Below are positions 46,237 through 55,427 of a stretch of DNA of 64,000 nucleotides, piece after piece. Every line of letters begins with the position of its first letter. Position 1 is the first letter of the stretch. Below the pieces are notes generated by a model. The model did not search any database. It had not been told where the DNA came from and saw only the letters and a program-made list of their open reading frames with translations. The position numbers were made by a program, and so were the translations under genes. This stretch comes from Kineosporia rhizophila. Its GTDB lineage: Bacteria; Actinomycetota; Actinomycetes; Actinomycetales; Kineosporiaceae. The DNA is taken from assembly GCF_021277265.1 (NCBI RefSeq), contig NZ_JAJSOH010000002.1, forward strand, positions 310,001-374,000, written 5' to 3'.

Positions 46237-49200
46237 GAACTCTCTTCCTCCCCAGAGTCGGCCGGAGCGTCGTGACCCGCTTCCCGGCCGCGCTCGCGGC
46301 CCTGCTGACGGACCGGACCGTCGGAAGTCTCCCCCTGGTCCGGGCGTGTTGCTGCGTCCCCACTTCGGGGGGCGACCGCCGCGCTATCGGCGGAACCCGC
46401 CGGATTCGGCGCGCTTTCGACCAGTGGTGAATCACCCGAATCGGCGGTGATCTCTGCGACCGCAGTCACATCCTCTGCGGCCGGCTCGTTCTCGTGAGAG
46501 GTACGAGGACCCGGCGGCAAGAGCGCCGGAGAGGTCGCCTCGGTGCCGGGCCGGGTCTCAAGCGGTTTTTGGACGTCCTCGAGCCCCGACGCCGTCGGCT
46601 CACCTTCGACTCCGGTCGGCTCCGGGTCGATTACGGACGCTTCCGACGACTCGGCCTCTACATCCTGGGTTTCGTGGTGGGCCGGCTCGGGCGAGGGCTC
46701 CACGTCCGGGTCGTCGGGCTGAACTGGCGTGGCGCCGGTTTCGCCGGACTCCAGGACCTCTTCGGCAACCGGCTCCTCGTCCTGAACGACGGTCTCAGGC
46801 GCTTCCTCCTGCGCCTGGACTGTCGGACGAGCCTCGGCCGCCAGCCGGGCCTGCACCGCCTGACGGGCCTGCACGGCCGCTGCTTCCGCCGCCAGCGCCT
46901 CGGCCGCCTGGCGGGCCGCCCGCCGACGCCGCCGCGAGGGCCGCTGCGCCATCGGATCGTCGCCGTCGGCCGCCTCTACCGCCAGACGGCGGGCCAGATC
47001 GGTCATCCGGGCCTGATGCTCAGCATAGGCCTGCGCCGGATCGGTACCACCCGACTGCCCTGACGTACGCGTCTTTTCGCCCCGACGCGGGCGATCGGCA
47101 GCGTCTCCCGGCCGCCGGACCCGGCGTCCGGTACTGACCGGCGGAGCGACCGAGGACTGCTGCGACTGCGGACGCCAGCCCTTCTGCGGAATGAGCAGAC
47201 GGAGCCGACGACGCGGCAGGGGAACCGCGATCAGCAGAGCCAGGCCGAGAACGACGAGCCTGGTCAGGTTGTGGGCGCTGCCGGTGGCCGGCTCGTGCTG
47301 GACCGCCAGGGTGCCGCCCTCGGCCGGCAGTTCGAACGCCTGGGCCCAGCCCGCGTGAGTGGCCGGTTCGAGGGCGGACTCGCCGAGTGTGGCCTGCCAG
47401 CCGGAGTCTTCGCGCTCGCTGAGCACGAGCATCCGGCCGGGTTCACCACTGGGGATCTGCGCCGTGAAGTTGACGCTGGGAGCGGGCACGGTGGTGATGA
47501 GCTCGCCCTCGGAGGACAGCAGCCGGACCCGCGCCGGGCGGGTAGGGGCGGCCTCGTCGTCTTCCGTTCCCGACTCGGCCGCGGCGCCGGGGGCCAGTTC
47601 CACCCGCCACAGCACCTTGCCGCCGGAGTTGCTCACCCGGACCAGCCCTGGTGCCACGTCCAGGGCCGCCAGCGCGGCCTCGCTCGCCTCGGGATCGGCG
47701 GGGCGGCCGGTGAGCAGCAGCACCGAGCCGACGTCGAGGTCGGCGAAACGCTCGCGCTGGTCCTCGTCCGAGCCGGACAACAGCGCACCGATGGCCTTCA
47801 GCACCGGCTCGTCACCACCGGCCCGCGCAGCCAGCGCCGACGGCGTGAGCGAGGCCGCCGACTCCTGCCCGATCTGCGGACCACCGGTGCGGTAGAGCGT
47901 CCACCGCACACTGTTGGCCGCGGGCTGAATGGCCAGCGTGCGAGTGGCCGCCGGACCGTCGGCCTCGGCCGCCGCCACTGCGGGCAGCACCTCTGGATCG
48001 GTGCGGTGCACCCAGCGGTTCGGGCTCCCCGTCCAGCCGTCGGCCGCCCAGGAGGTCAGCACCAGCACGGGGGTAAGCACCGCCAGCGCGCCCATGGTGA
48101 CCGCGCTCCAGTGCCCGAACCCGATGCTCCGCGCCCGCAAGCGGCCCGCCGCACCGTCGAGGTTCGACAGCGCCGCAGTCAGCAGTGTGAGCAGAAGCAG
48201 TGAGACGGCCGGTCCGGACCAGCCGTGAAGGATCCCGTCCGGGCCCGGACGGGTGACCACCACCGGGATCGCCACCGCCGTGACCAGCGCGGCCAGGCCG
48301 ACCAGCCAGGCCAGCACGGCGATCCGGCGCCGGAGGCGGCCGGTGAGCGCGGTGAGGCCGAGCAGGATCGGCGGCACCACCACGAACACCGCCAGCGCAC
48401 GCAGCCAGAGGCCGGAACCGCCGATGCCGGTGAGTTCGGCGACGATCCGGGCCAGGTCGTGCACCGGGCCGCGGTTGATGACAGCCGGGTCGGCGGGCCA
48501 CAGGGCAGCGGCCCAGCCCGGCGAACCGGGCCGGTCCGTGCTGGCTCCCCCGGGCTCGGCCAGGAGCAGACGCGGGTCTCGGGCCACGGCCTGCCACCAG
48601 GGGGCGAGCAGGACTGCGGGTACGACCAGCGTCCACAGCAGCAGCCGGCGCCCGGTCCTGGCCACGGCCAGGAGCACCAGGACGGTGAAAAGGGCCGGCA
48701 GGGTCAGGGCGGGCGCGGCGGCGATCAGGACGGTGAGGCCCAGACCGGCGCCGGAGGCTGCGGCCAAGGAGGCCCGGCGGCGGCGCACCATGCCCGGCAT
48801 CGAGGGGCCGAGCGGTTCCAGCGGGCGCAGGCCGACCGCCCGGGTCAGGGCGAGCGCGGTGAGCGGCAGCAGCAGGTGCGCCACGATCGCGCCGAGCCGG
48901 CCCGCCGTGACCGAGAGGATCAGCGACGGGGCGGCGGCCCAGACCAGCGCGGCCCAGGCCCGCAGAGCGCGCGAGCGGGTGAGCGCCGAGGCCGCCGCCC
49001 AGGCCGCCAGGGCGGCCAGCGGCAGGGCGCCGAGCAGCAGGAACTCGGTGCCCGCGCGGGTGGATCCGGCGAACGGCCAGGAGATCAGCGCGAGCACCAG
49101 GTCGAACGGGTCGGCGGCGGCCGAGACCCCCAGGCCGGTCGGGCGCCAGCTGGCCAGCCCGGTGGCCCAGAGCCGGCCGGCCTCGGCCGGGGCGGGGATC

Positions 49201-50987
49201 AGTGCGTCGCCCACCGGCACCCCGGAACCGCGCAGCAGCACCCGCAGGGCCACCAGGCCGGCGGCCCCGGTCAGGAACGCCACCAGCAGGCCGATCCGGA
49301 ACGAGACCGGCCGGCGCGGCAGTTCGCGCTCGTCGTCGAACCGGATCTCGTCCTCGGAGGGGAAGGCCACCGGCGCGGGAGTGATCGGGGCGTCGTCGCG
49401 GTCCGGGTCGTCCAACGGGTGCCGGGCCTCGCCGGGTGAGGTTCCGGCTAGGTCGGTGTGATCGCGAACGTCGATCACCAGGCCCTCGGCCCCGACCGAG
49501 GTGGTCGGGGTCTGGGCGAGCTCGTCGACCCGGGGCCTGCGCACCGCCCATCCTCGGCGGGGCGCATCGGGGGCCTTCCGGCCCGGACGCGCTACCTCGC
49601 GGCCCTTCTTCCGGACCGCCGGGCGGGCTGAGGGGGGCACCGGAACGCCTGCTCCAGGCGCGGGCTCGGCCCACGCCTCCTCCTGCGCCCGTAGGTACGA
49701 GGAGAGCCGGTCTCGCCGCTGGCGCAGCGTCGGCCGGATTCCCGCCAGCAGACGCCGGTATTCGCGGCGTGACATGGTGCGCCCCTTGCGCGCCCGCCAG
49801 CGCGCCCTGATCCAGGCCACCGGGTGGCAGAGGGCCAGGAGGTACGCGGCGATCTCGCCCAGCGCACGATCGGGCTGCTTGAGCGCGAGCCGGGCCAGTG
49901 CCCGGACCACCGCCGCCGCCCCCAGCCAGACGATCAGCAGGGGCAGCAGGGGCAGGGCGACCGAGGCCAGCCGCAGGTGCACGGCGGCCCGCCGGTCGCG
50001 CAGGGCCCCGGCCGCGGCGATGCTCCGGGCCGAGCCGACACTCTTCGAAGTCCCGCGCAGACCGGACGAAGTCGCCTCGGCGTGCGCCATCACCGCCTGG
50101 GGCACCACCACCACGCGCTCGCCGGCCAGATGAGCCCGACGGCACAGGTCGAGATCGATGCGGGCGTTGCCCAGGGCCGGGTCGGGACCGCCCAGACGTT
50201 CCCAGAGGTCGCGCCGGACAAGCATTCCCGGGGTGGCCACGGCCAGCACGTCGCTGCGGTGGTCCAGCTGCCCCTGGTCGATGTCGTCCAGGTCGACCCC
50301 GGTCACCCGGGCCCCGAAGCGCGAGGTGGTGAAGCCGACGTCGAGAAGGCGGCGGCTGTCGGCCCAGCTGACCTGCTTGCAGCCGGCGATCCCGATCGAG
50401 GGACCGGCGTCGACGGTCTCGATCAGCTTCTGCAGGGCGTCCGGCGCGGGAGCCCCGTCGTCGTGCAGCAGCCAGAGCCACTCCACCGGCGGCTGGTCAC
50501 CCTGGGTGGCCAGAGCTCCGGAAATCGCCAGAACAGCCGGGTTTTCCACAGCCGACCCGAGCGATCGGTGGGCCGACCCGGCCGCGGTGCTCACCGGCGT
50601 CCTCAATTGGGACCCGACGGAATCGAGAGCCGCGCGCACCGCCGGCCCGAAACCGGTCTGCGGCCCCAGCCGCACCAGGTCGGGCGTGGCGATCGCGAGC
50701 ATGTCGGCACTGCCGTCGGCCGAGCCCGCGTCGACCGCGATCAGACGGTCGGGACGGCGGGTCTGGGCCTCGAGTGCATCGAGAGTGCGCGGCAGGAAGG
50801 CGGCACCGTCGTGGGCGACCAGGACGGCGGTGACCACGACCGAGGGACCCGGCTCCTGCGGGGGCTGCCAGGACGACCAGTCGATCTCCTCGTCCGGCGG
50901 CTCCAGCTCCGGGTCGACGAAAAGCAGGTCCGGCCGCCGGTTGTCGGCGCCGGACCCGGCTGGTGCTGCCTGGCCACGAGGACTCAC
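46233..50987 (-). CDS. Giant GT2-family membrane glycosyltransferase
   Basis: 1,584 residues. An N-terminal GT-A glycosyltransferase 2 domain (about 50-300, VTAVLVAHDGAAFLPRTLDAL, HDDG for the DxD) carries no C-terminal QxxRW. About ten or more membrane helices follow (about 580-1150) with extracytoplasmic stretches, then a Glu/Pro/Ala-rich disordered tail (about 1340-1584). This is the large glycosyltransferase that sits beside whiB2 in actinobacteria; it probably transfers sugars to an envelope polymer. The tail is unusually acidic. It starts 39 bp after whiB and may be read with it. Confidence 0.85.
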   Translation of the reverse strand: MSPRGQAAPAGSGADNRRPDLLFVDPELEPPDEEIDWSSWQPPQEPGPSVVVTAVLVAHDGAAFLPRTLDALEAQTRRPDRLIAVDAGSADGSADMLAIATPDLVRLGPQTGFGPAVRAALDSVGSQLRTPVSTAAGSAHRSLGSAVENPAVLAISGALATQGDQPPVEWLWLLHDDGAPAPDALQKLIETVDAGPSIGIAGCKQVSWADSRRLLDVGFTTSRFGARVTGVDLDDIDQGQLDHRSDVLAVATPGMLVRRDLWERLGGPDPALGNARIDLDLCRRAHLAGERVVVVPQAVMAHAEATSSGLRGTSKSVGSARSIAAAGALRDRRAAVHLRLASVALPLLPLLIVWLGAAAVVRALARLALKQPDRALGEIAAYLLALCHPVAWIRARWRARKGRTMSRREYRRLLAGIRPTLRQRRDRLSSYLRAQEEAWAEPAPGAGVPVPPSARPAVRKKGREVARPGRKAPDAPRRGWAVRRPRVDELAQTPTTSVGAEGLVIDVRDHTDLAGTSPGEARHPLDDPDRDDAPITPAPVAFPSEDEIRFDDERELPRRPVSFRIGLLVAFLTGAAGLVALRVLLRGSGVPVGDALIPAPAEAGRLWATGLASWRPTGLGVSAAADPFDLVLALISWPFAGSTRAGTEFLLLGALPLAALAAWAAASALTRSRALRAWAALVWAAAPSLILSVTAGRLGAIVAHLLLPLTALALTRAVGLRPLEPLGPSMPGMVRRRRASLAAASGAGLGLTVLIAAAPALTLPALFTVLVLLAVARTGRRLLLWTLVVPAVLLAPWWQAVARDPRLLLAEPGGASTDRPGSPGWAAALWPADPAVINRGPVHDLARIVAELTGIGGSGLWLRALAVFVVVPPILLGLTALTGRLRRRIAVLAWLVGLAALVTAVAIPVVVTRPGPDGILHGWSGPAVSLLLLTLLTAALSNLDGAAGRLRARSIGFGHWSAVTMGALAVLTPVLVLTSWAADGWTGSPNRWVHRTDPEVLPAVAAAEADGPAATRTLAIQPAANSVRWTLYRTGGPQIGQESAASLTPSALAARAGGDEPVLKAIGALLSGSDEDQRERFADLDVGSVLLLTGRPADPEASEAALAALDVAPGLVRVSNSGGKVLWRVELAPGAAAESGTEDDEAAPTRPARVRLLSSEGELITTVPAPSVNFTAQIPSGEPGRMLVLSEREDSGWQATLGESALEPATHAGWAQAFELPAEGGTLAVQHEPATGSAHNLTRLVVLGLALLIAVPLPRRRLRLLIPQKGWRPQSQQSSVAPPVSTGRRVRRPGDAADRPRRGEKTRTSGQSGGTDPAQAYAEHQARMTDLARRLAVEAADGDDPMAQRPSRRRRRAARQAAEALAAEAAAVQARQAVQARLAAEARPTVQAQEEAPETVVQDEEPVAEEVLESGETGATPVQPDDPDVEPSPEPAHHETQDVEAESSEASVIDPEPTGVEGEPTASGLEDVQKPLETRPGTEATSPALLPPGPRTSHENEPAAEDVTAVAEITADSGDSPLVESAPNPAGSADSAAVAPRSGDAATRPDQGETSDGPVRQQGRERGREAGHDAPADSGEEESS

Positions 50988-51026
50988 AGCGAGATTCTCA
51001 TGACAACGGGAACTGTTCGGCCGGGC

Positions 51027-51374
51027 TCAGACCGCCTGCTTCTTCACGCGGCGGCGCTCACGCTCGGACAGACCGCCCCAGATACCGAACCGCTCGTCCT
51101 TGGCCAGCGCGTACTCCAGGCACTCGGCCCGCACCTCGCACGACATGCAGACGCGCTTGGCCTCACGGGTGGAGCCGCCCTTCTCCGGGAAGAACGCCTC
51201 CGGGTCGGTCTGCGCGCACAGTGCCCGCTCCTGCCAGGCCAGCTCCGGGGGCAGGCCGTCGGAACTCGTGGCAACCAGGGTGAGGACATCCAGCTCGGCC
51301 GAATTCTCCGACATTTCCCCGTCGTTCGTGCTCTCGCTGATGATGATGTCACCTGCCGCCATGAGCTCGTGCAC
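51027..51374 (-). CDS. WhiB-family iron-sulfur regulator (WhiB/WhmD type)
   Basis: 115 residues. The four [4Fe-4S] cysteines are Cys53, Cys76, Cys79 and Cys85 (C-x22-C-x2-C-x5-C), followed by the GIWGGLSERERRR turn and a basic C-terminus. The sequence from WQERALCAQTDPEAFFPEKG to the end is close to Streptomyces WhiB/mycobacterial WhmD (WhiB2), which with WhiA controls sporulation septation or division. GTG at 51374 (VHELMAAGD) has GGGAGGC six bases upstream. The large glycosyltransferase gene follows. Confidence 0.95.
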   Translation of the reverse strand: MHELMAAGDIIISESTNDGEMSENSAELDVLTLVATSSDGLPPELAWQERALCAQTDPEAFFPEKGGSTREAKRVCMSCEVRAECLEYALAKDERFGIWGGLSERERRRVKKQAV

Positions 51375-51476
51375 TTGGCGCCTCCCTCGACCCGGGCCCC
51401 TTTGACAGGGCGTTCCCCCCACTAAGCGTGATGGCGCGCATACGTTAGGTGATTTCCTGCTCTTGACACCAATGAA

Positions 51477-51506
51477 ATTACACGCGTGTCGTACCCAAGG
51501 CGTCAA
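51477..51506 (-). promoter_or_regulatory. Candidate whiB promoter
   Basis: On the minus strand TTGACG (51501-51506), an 18-bp spacer and TGTAAT (51477-51482) form a fair vegetative-type promoter. Transcription would begin about 100 bp before the whiB GTG, giving a leader of that length. Confidence 0.45.
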
Positions 51507-51537
51507 GCTGGAATCTGCTAGACGGCTCAAATTGACA

Positions 51538-51557
51538 CTTGCACGAGTGCGTGCAAG
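51538..51557. promoter_or_regulatory. Perfect palindrome, candidate operator
   Basis: CTTGCACG-AGTG-CGTGCAAG, an 8-4-8 perfect inverted repeat lying about 30 bp upstream of the whiB -35 element. A TTGACA hexamer on the plus strand ends directly at its left edge (51532-51537). Confidence 0.55.
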
Positions 51558-51959
51558 AAGCGGTTTTTCACCCACCCTGATCGGGAGAAGATAGGACATC
51601 TCGCTCCGCGACGCATGGGGCGGTTGTTACCGGTGCGATCATGGTCACCGCTTCCGGGACGCACTCGCCGGAAATGGGCCGAGAAAATGTCATCCGGGCA
51701 TGCGACGCTCCCCTCCCCCGTTCGTCGGGGCGAAATCCTCCGGTGCAGGTGCCAACTCCCGGTTGTGTCCGTTCGGTTCCCTGTGATGAGTCCCGATGGG
51801 TCCCGAATGATGCCCCTCACACCGATCGGATCGACAGTGCACGGCCGTATCCCCGCAATCCCCGACCGACAGGTGCGCCCCTGCACTGATGGCCCCACCC
51901 CCGATGCGGTTGGGTGCTCCCGAACCGCGATGCGAAAAGCAGTCTGAAAGGATCAAGCC

Positions 51960-52952
51960 ATGCGCATCACGGCTTTGGCCGGTGGGGTCGGCGGCGCACG
52001 ATTCCTCCGTGGCCTTCTGCACCATCTCGACTCCCTCCCGACCGGCCCGGACGGCCCGCACGAGGTCACGGTGATCGGCAACACCGCCGACGACGTCACC
52101 CTGCACGGCCTGCGGATCTGCCCCGACCTCGACACCGTCATGTACACGCTGGGCGGCGGGATCCACCCGGAACAGGGCTGGGGCCGGGCCGGCGAGACCT
52201 TCGGCGTGGCCGCCGAACTGGCCGCCTACGGGGCCGAACCGCAGTGGTTCACGCTCGGCGACCGGGACATCGCCACCCACCTCGTGCGCACCCGCATGCT
52301 CGGTCTGGGCTACCCGCTGTCCGCGGTCACCGAGGCGCTGTGCGCCCGCTGGCAGCCGGGGGTCCGGCTGCTGCCGATGAGTGACGACCCGATCGAGACC
52401 CACGTGGTGATCGACGATCCGGAGGGCGAGGCGCACGCCGACGGCACGCCCGCGGTGAAGGCGGTGCACTTCCAGGAGTGGTGGGTCCGGCTGCACGCCG
52501 CCGCCCCGGCCCGGCAGATCCTCGCGGTCGGCATCGACCAGGCCAAGCCGGCCCCGGGGGTGCTCGAGGCGATCGCCGACGCCGACGTGGTGCTGCTGCC
52601 GCCGAGCAATCCGGTGGTCTCGATCGGCACGATCCTGGCGGTGCCCGGTATCCGCGACGCGATCCGCGCGACCAAGGCGCCGGTGGTCGGGGTGTCGCCG
52701 ATCATCGGGGGCGCTCCGGTGCGCGGGATGGCCGATGCCTGCCTGAGTGCGATCGGGGTGGAGACGTCGGCGGCGGCGGTGGCCGACCTGTACTCCGACT
52801 TCCTCGGTGGCTGGCTGGTGGCGCCGGGTGATGCCGGCAGCACGATGCCTGAAGGTGTTGCCCTGCGCGCGGTGCCGTTGCTGATGAGTGATGTGGAGGC
52901 GACCGCCGCGATCGCTGCGGCCGCTCTCGACCTGGCCACCCAGCTGGGATGA
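51960..52952 (+). CDS. cofD: 2-phospho-L-lactate transferase
   Basis: 330 residues, CofD/FbiA. It joins a phospho-enolpyruvyl/lactyl-GDP donor to the deazaflavin Fo in F420 biosynthesis. N-terminal TALAGGVGGARFLRGL, then VIGNTADDVTLHGLRICPD and DTVMYTLGG; the C-terminal GVSPIIGGAPVRGMADACL is also typical. ATG at 51960 has AAAGGA seven bases upstream. cofE follows 49 bp later with its own strong ribosome site, so they are probably one operon, as in Rv3261-Rv3262. Confidence 0.95.
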   Translation: MRITALAGGVGGARFLRGLLHHLDSLPTGPDGPHEVTVIGNTADDVTLHGLRICPDLDTVMYTLGGGIHPEQGWGRAGETFGVAAELAAYGAEPQWFTLGDRDIATHLVRTRMLGLGYPLSAVTEALCARWQPGVRLLPMSDDPIETHVVIDDPEGEAHADGTPAVKAVHFQEWWVRLHAAAPARQILAVGIDQAKPAPGVLEAIADADVVLLPPSNPVVSIGTILAVPGIRDAIRATKAPVVGVSPIIGGAPVRGMADACLSAIGVETSAAAVADLYSDFLGGWLVAPGDAGSTMPEGVALRAVPLLMSDVEATAAIAAAALDLATQLG

Positions 52953-53001
52953 GCCGTCCGGTCGCCCCTGACCGGCGCGATCCGGACGAGGAGAGGCAAC
53001 G

Positions 53002-54039
53002 ATGAACGGTGAGCTGAGGGTCGTTCCGCTGCCCGGCATCGGTGAGGTGTCGGCCGGGGACGACGTGGCGGCTCTGATCCTGGCCGCCGCGGGGACGGTG
53101 CTGCAGGACGGCGACGTGCTCGTCGTCTCCAGCAAGATCGTCTCCAAGGCCGAGGGGCGCACGGTCGGGGCGCAGGACCGCGACGAGCAGATCACCGCTC
53201 AGTCGCGGCGCCTGGTCGCGGCCCGACGTACTCCAGGTGGGCTCGCCCGCATCGTCGAGGCCGCGGCTGGCCCGGTCATGGCGGCGGCGGGGGTAGACAA
53301 CTCCAACGTCGCGCCGGGCACAGTGCTGCTCCTGCCGGTCGACTCGGATGCCTCCGCCCGCGCTCTGCGTTCAGCCTTGGCCGCCGACACCGGGCTCCGT
53401 CTGGGCGTGATCGTCTCCGACACTGCCGGTCGGGCCTGGCGCGATGGGCAGACCGACTTCGCCTTGGGCTGCGCCGGCCTCTCCCCCACCGAAGATCTGC
53501 GGGGTAAGAACGACACGCACGGGCAGCGCATGGAGGTGACGATCCGCGCGGTGGCCGACGAGTTGGCTGGGGCTGCGGATCTGGTGAAGGGCAAGCTCAG
53601 TGGCGTCCCCGTGGCTCTGGTGCGGGGGTACGGCGATTTCGTTCTACCAAAGGACGAGGACGGGCCGGGTGCCGCTGCATTGTTGCGTCCCGCTGCATCG
53701 GACTGGTTTCGGTACGGCCAGGTCGAGGCTGTGCGCTGGGCGCTCGGGGTAGATCCGGAATTGGTCGAGGCGCCTACGGCACCTCCCGGGCCGGTGCTGG
53801 ACCGACTGCTGCGGGCAGTGGAGGTCGCCCTTGCGGCGCCGTCCCCGTTGCCGGGAGTGGCTGCGCCGGTGTGCGTGGTGAATGTGGAAGAAGCCGGGCT
53901 CTTCGTGGTGCCCGAACTTCCGGCCGACCCCGTTGCGCTCGGCGCACTGGCTCAGCGTCTCTCCGCCGCCGCCTGGTCGGAAGACCTGACGGTGACGATC
54001 ACGTTGGAGCCCCGCGGGCTTCGCCTGCTACCTGGGTAG
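53002..54039 (+). CDS. cofE: Coenzyme F420-0:L-glutamate ligase
   Basis: 345 residues. The CofE domain (about 1-245) includes VSSKIVSKAEGR, VSDTAGRAWRDGQTDFALG and GKLSGVPVALVRGYGD, and adds the gamma-linked glutamates to F420. Mycobacterial FbiB (448 residues) has an extra nitroreductase-like C-terminal domain; here only about 100 residues follow (VLDRLLRAVEVALAAP...), with no FMN-binding pattern. So this is CofE plus a short unknown tail. ATG at 53002 has GAGGAGAGG upstream. Its end overlaps the convergent glycosylase by 12 nt. Confidence 0.93.
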   Translation: MNGELRVVPLPGIGEVSAGDDVAALILAAAGTVLQDGDVLVVSSKIVSKAEGRTVGAQDRDEQITAQSRRLVAARRTPGGLARIVEAAAGPVMAAAGVDNSNVAPGTVLLLPVDSDASARALRSALAADTGLRLGVIVSDTAGRAWRDGQTDFALGCAGLSPTEDLRGKNDTHGQRMEVTIRAVADELAGAADLVKGKLSGVPVALVRGYGDFVLPKDEDGPGAAALLRPAASDWFRYGQVEAVRWALGVDPELVEAPTAPPGPVLDRLLRAVEVALAAPSPLPGVAAPVCVVNVEEAGLFVVPELPADPVALGALAQRLSAAAWSEDLTVTITLEPRGLRLLPG

Positions 54040-55065
54040 GTGCGTGGGCAGCGTCATGCGGGGTGCTCGGCGAGGCCGCTGAACGGCGTCCAGTTCCAGC
54101 AGCTTCTGCACCCGATAGCGCTGCCCTCGGTAGCACTCGATCACCTCGGCGCAGCCGGCATCGTCCATGACGGTGCCGGTCAGAGCCCAGGAGACGTTGC
54201 GGGACACGTGATAGTCGGCCCAGGAGAACGCGTCCGGGTCTCCGTGGGACCGCTGCCGGATCTCAGCCGCCGTCCAGATCCCGATCCCCGGCACGGTCCG
54301 CAGCCGTCGGGCGGCCTCGTCGTGCGACAGGCCCACGGTTTCTTCCAGCCGGCCGGCCACCTGTGCAGCGTTGAGCACCGCACGGCGGCGAGCTTCGTCT
54401 ACCCCGGCCTTCAGCCATACCCACGAAGGGATCTGCCGCCAGGTCGCTGCATCCGGCGGAACGTACATACCTGACGCCTCGGACGTGGGGCCGGGCGCTG
54501 GCTCACCGAATTTCAGCACCAGAATGCGCCAGGCCCGACGCGCCTCCAGGCCGGTGACCCGTTGCTCCAGGGCGGCCGGGACCAGTGCCTCGAAGACCGC
54601 CCGGCTGCGCGGGACCCGATACCCCGGGCGGGAGCGCCAGGCCTGCACCAGCTTGGTGTGCTCGGGCCGGGGCACGAACCCCGACGGATCGTCCGCTTCC
54701 CCCAGCAGTTCCGGCACTCCGTCGAGCACCCAGTCTGCCCCCGGGCCCCAGGCCGTGGCCTCTACCTCGCCCGCGCTCGCCCGGGCGACCAGCCGCAGGA
54801 GCGCCGGGCCGTCTGGCGTACGGGTGGCGCGCCAGATCGGCGCGCCGGCCTGGGTACGGAAGCAGGGGTCGGAACCGCCCCGACGCAGGCCTGAGAGCGT
54901 CTGGTGGATGGAAATCGGTGTCCCCGGCCGCCAGACCCGGCTCGCCGACTGCACGGAACTGCTCTTGACGCTGTTGGTCTGGCCGCTCTTGGCGCCGTTG
55001 ACTTTGGGCTCAGCTGTGTAAGCCCCGGCCAGGCCCGACACCTGAGTGGGCAGAACACGGCTCAT
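54028..55065 (-). CDS. AlkA-like DNA-3-methyladenine glycosylase (HhH-GPD)
   Basis: About 345 residues. The helix-hairpin-helix LRTVPGIGIWTAAEI (C-terminal half) and catalytic Asp region GDPDAFSWADYHVSRN are typical of HhH-GPD glycosylases of the AlkA class, which excise alkylated purines. The first 60 residues are low complexity. ATG at 55065 is a guess; the frame is open to 55179 and no good ribosome site exists. It overlaps cofE tail-to-tail by 12 nt. Confidence 0.85.
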   Translation of the reverse strand: MSRVLPTQVSGLAGAYTAEPKVNGAKSGQTNSVKSSSVQSASRVWRPGTPISIHQTLSGLRRGGSDPCFRTQAGAPIWRATRTPDGPALLRLVARASAGEVEATAWGPGADWVLDGVPELLGEADDPSGFVPRPEHTKLVQAWRSRPGYRVPRSRAVFEALVPAALEQRVTGLEARRAWRILVLKFGEPAPGPTSEASGMYVPPDAATWRQIPSWVWLKAGVDEARRRAVLNAAQVAGRLEETVGLSHDEAARRLRTVPGIGIWTAAEIRQRSHGDPDAFSWADYHVSRNVSWALTGTVMDDAGCAEVIECYRGQRYRVQKLLELDAVQRPRRAPRMTLPTHLPR

Positions 55066-55307
55066 CGCCCGGCGCCCCCGGCTCGGGCCACCGCCCGGAC
55101 GACTACGACCGACCGAGCCGGCCGGGGCCTGCCGGGAGAAGTCGCCGCTGGAGTTCACAGGCCCAGCATGCCCTGCCAATCTGCGCCAGCGGAGGCAACC
55201 ACGCGGATTGGCGGAGCCGACCCCGACATCTATCAGTGACAGATTGGTCGCAATCGGTCAGGTGATGGGACCAATGTGACGCGGGTTACTCGGGGCGACG
55301 GGGAGGC

Positions 55308-55427
55308 GGACTGGGTAGGTCGAGCTGACCGGTCGAGGGCCGGACTGGGTAGGTCGAGCTGCCCGGTCGAGGGCGGGCCGCAGGTAGGTCGAGCTGCCCG
55401 GTCGCGGGCGGGCCGCAGGTGGGTCGA
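55308..55427. repeat. 34-35-bp tandem repeats abutting a stop codon
   Basis: The core GGTAGGTCGAGCTG occurs at 55314, 55348 and 55383, and a partial copy at 55418, with spacing 34, 35 and 35 bp. The array runs right up to the stop of the flippase-like gene, so it would form its 3' untranslated region. No other feature is visible between 55066 and 55307. Confidence 0.8.

Larger units (their letters stand above)
51375..51959. promoter_or_regulatory. 585-bp divergent whiB/cofD control region
   Basis: No gene. It is clearly richer in A/T than the rest. It contains a promoter for whiB, a 20-bp perfect palindrome (51538-51557) and, for cofD, an AAAGGA ribosome site before ATG at 51960. Confidence 0.55.

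Noticed and set aside
53737-54039. Nitroreductase domain at the CofE C-terminus
   Set aside because: Only about 100 residues and no FMN-binding pattern.
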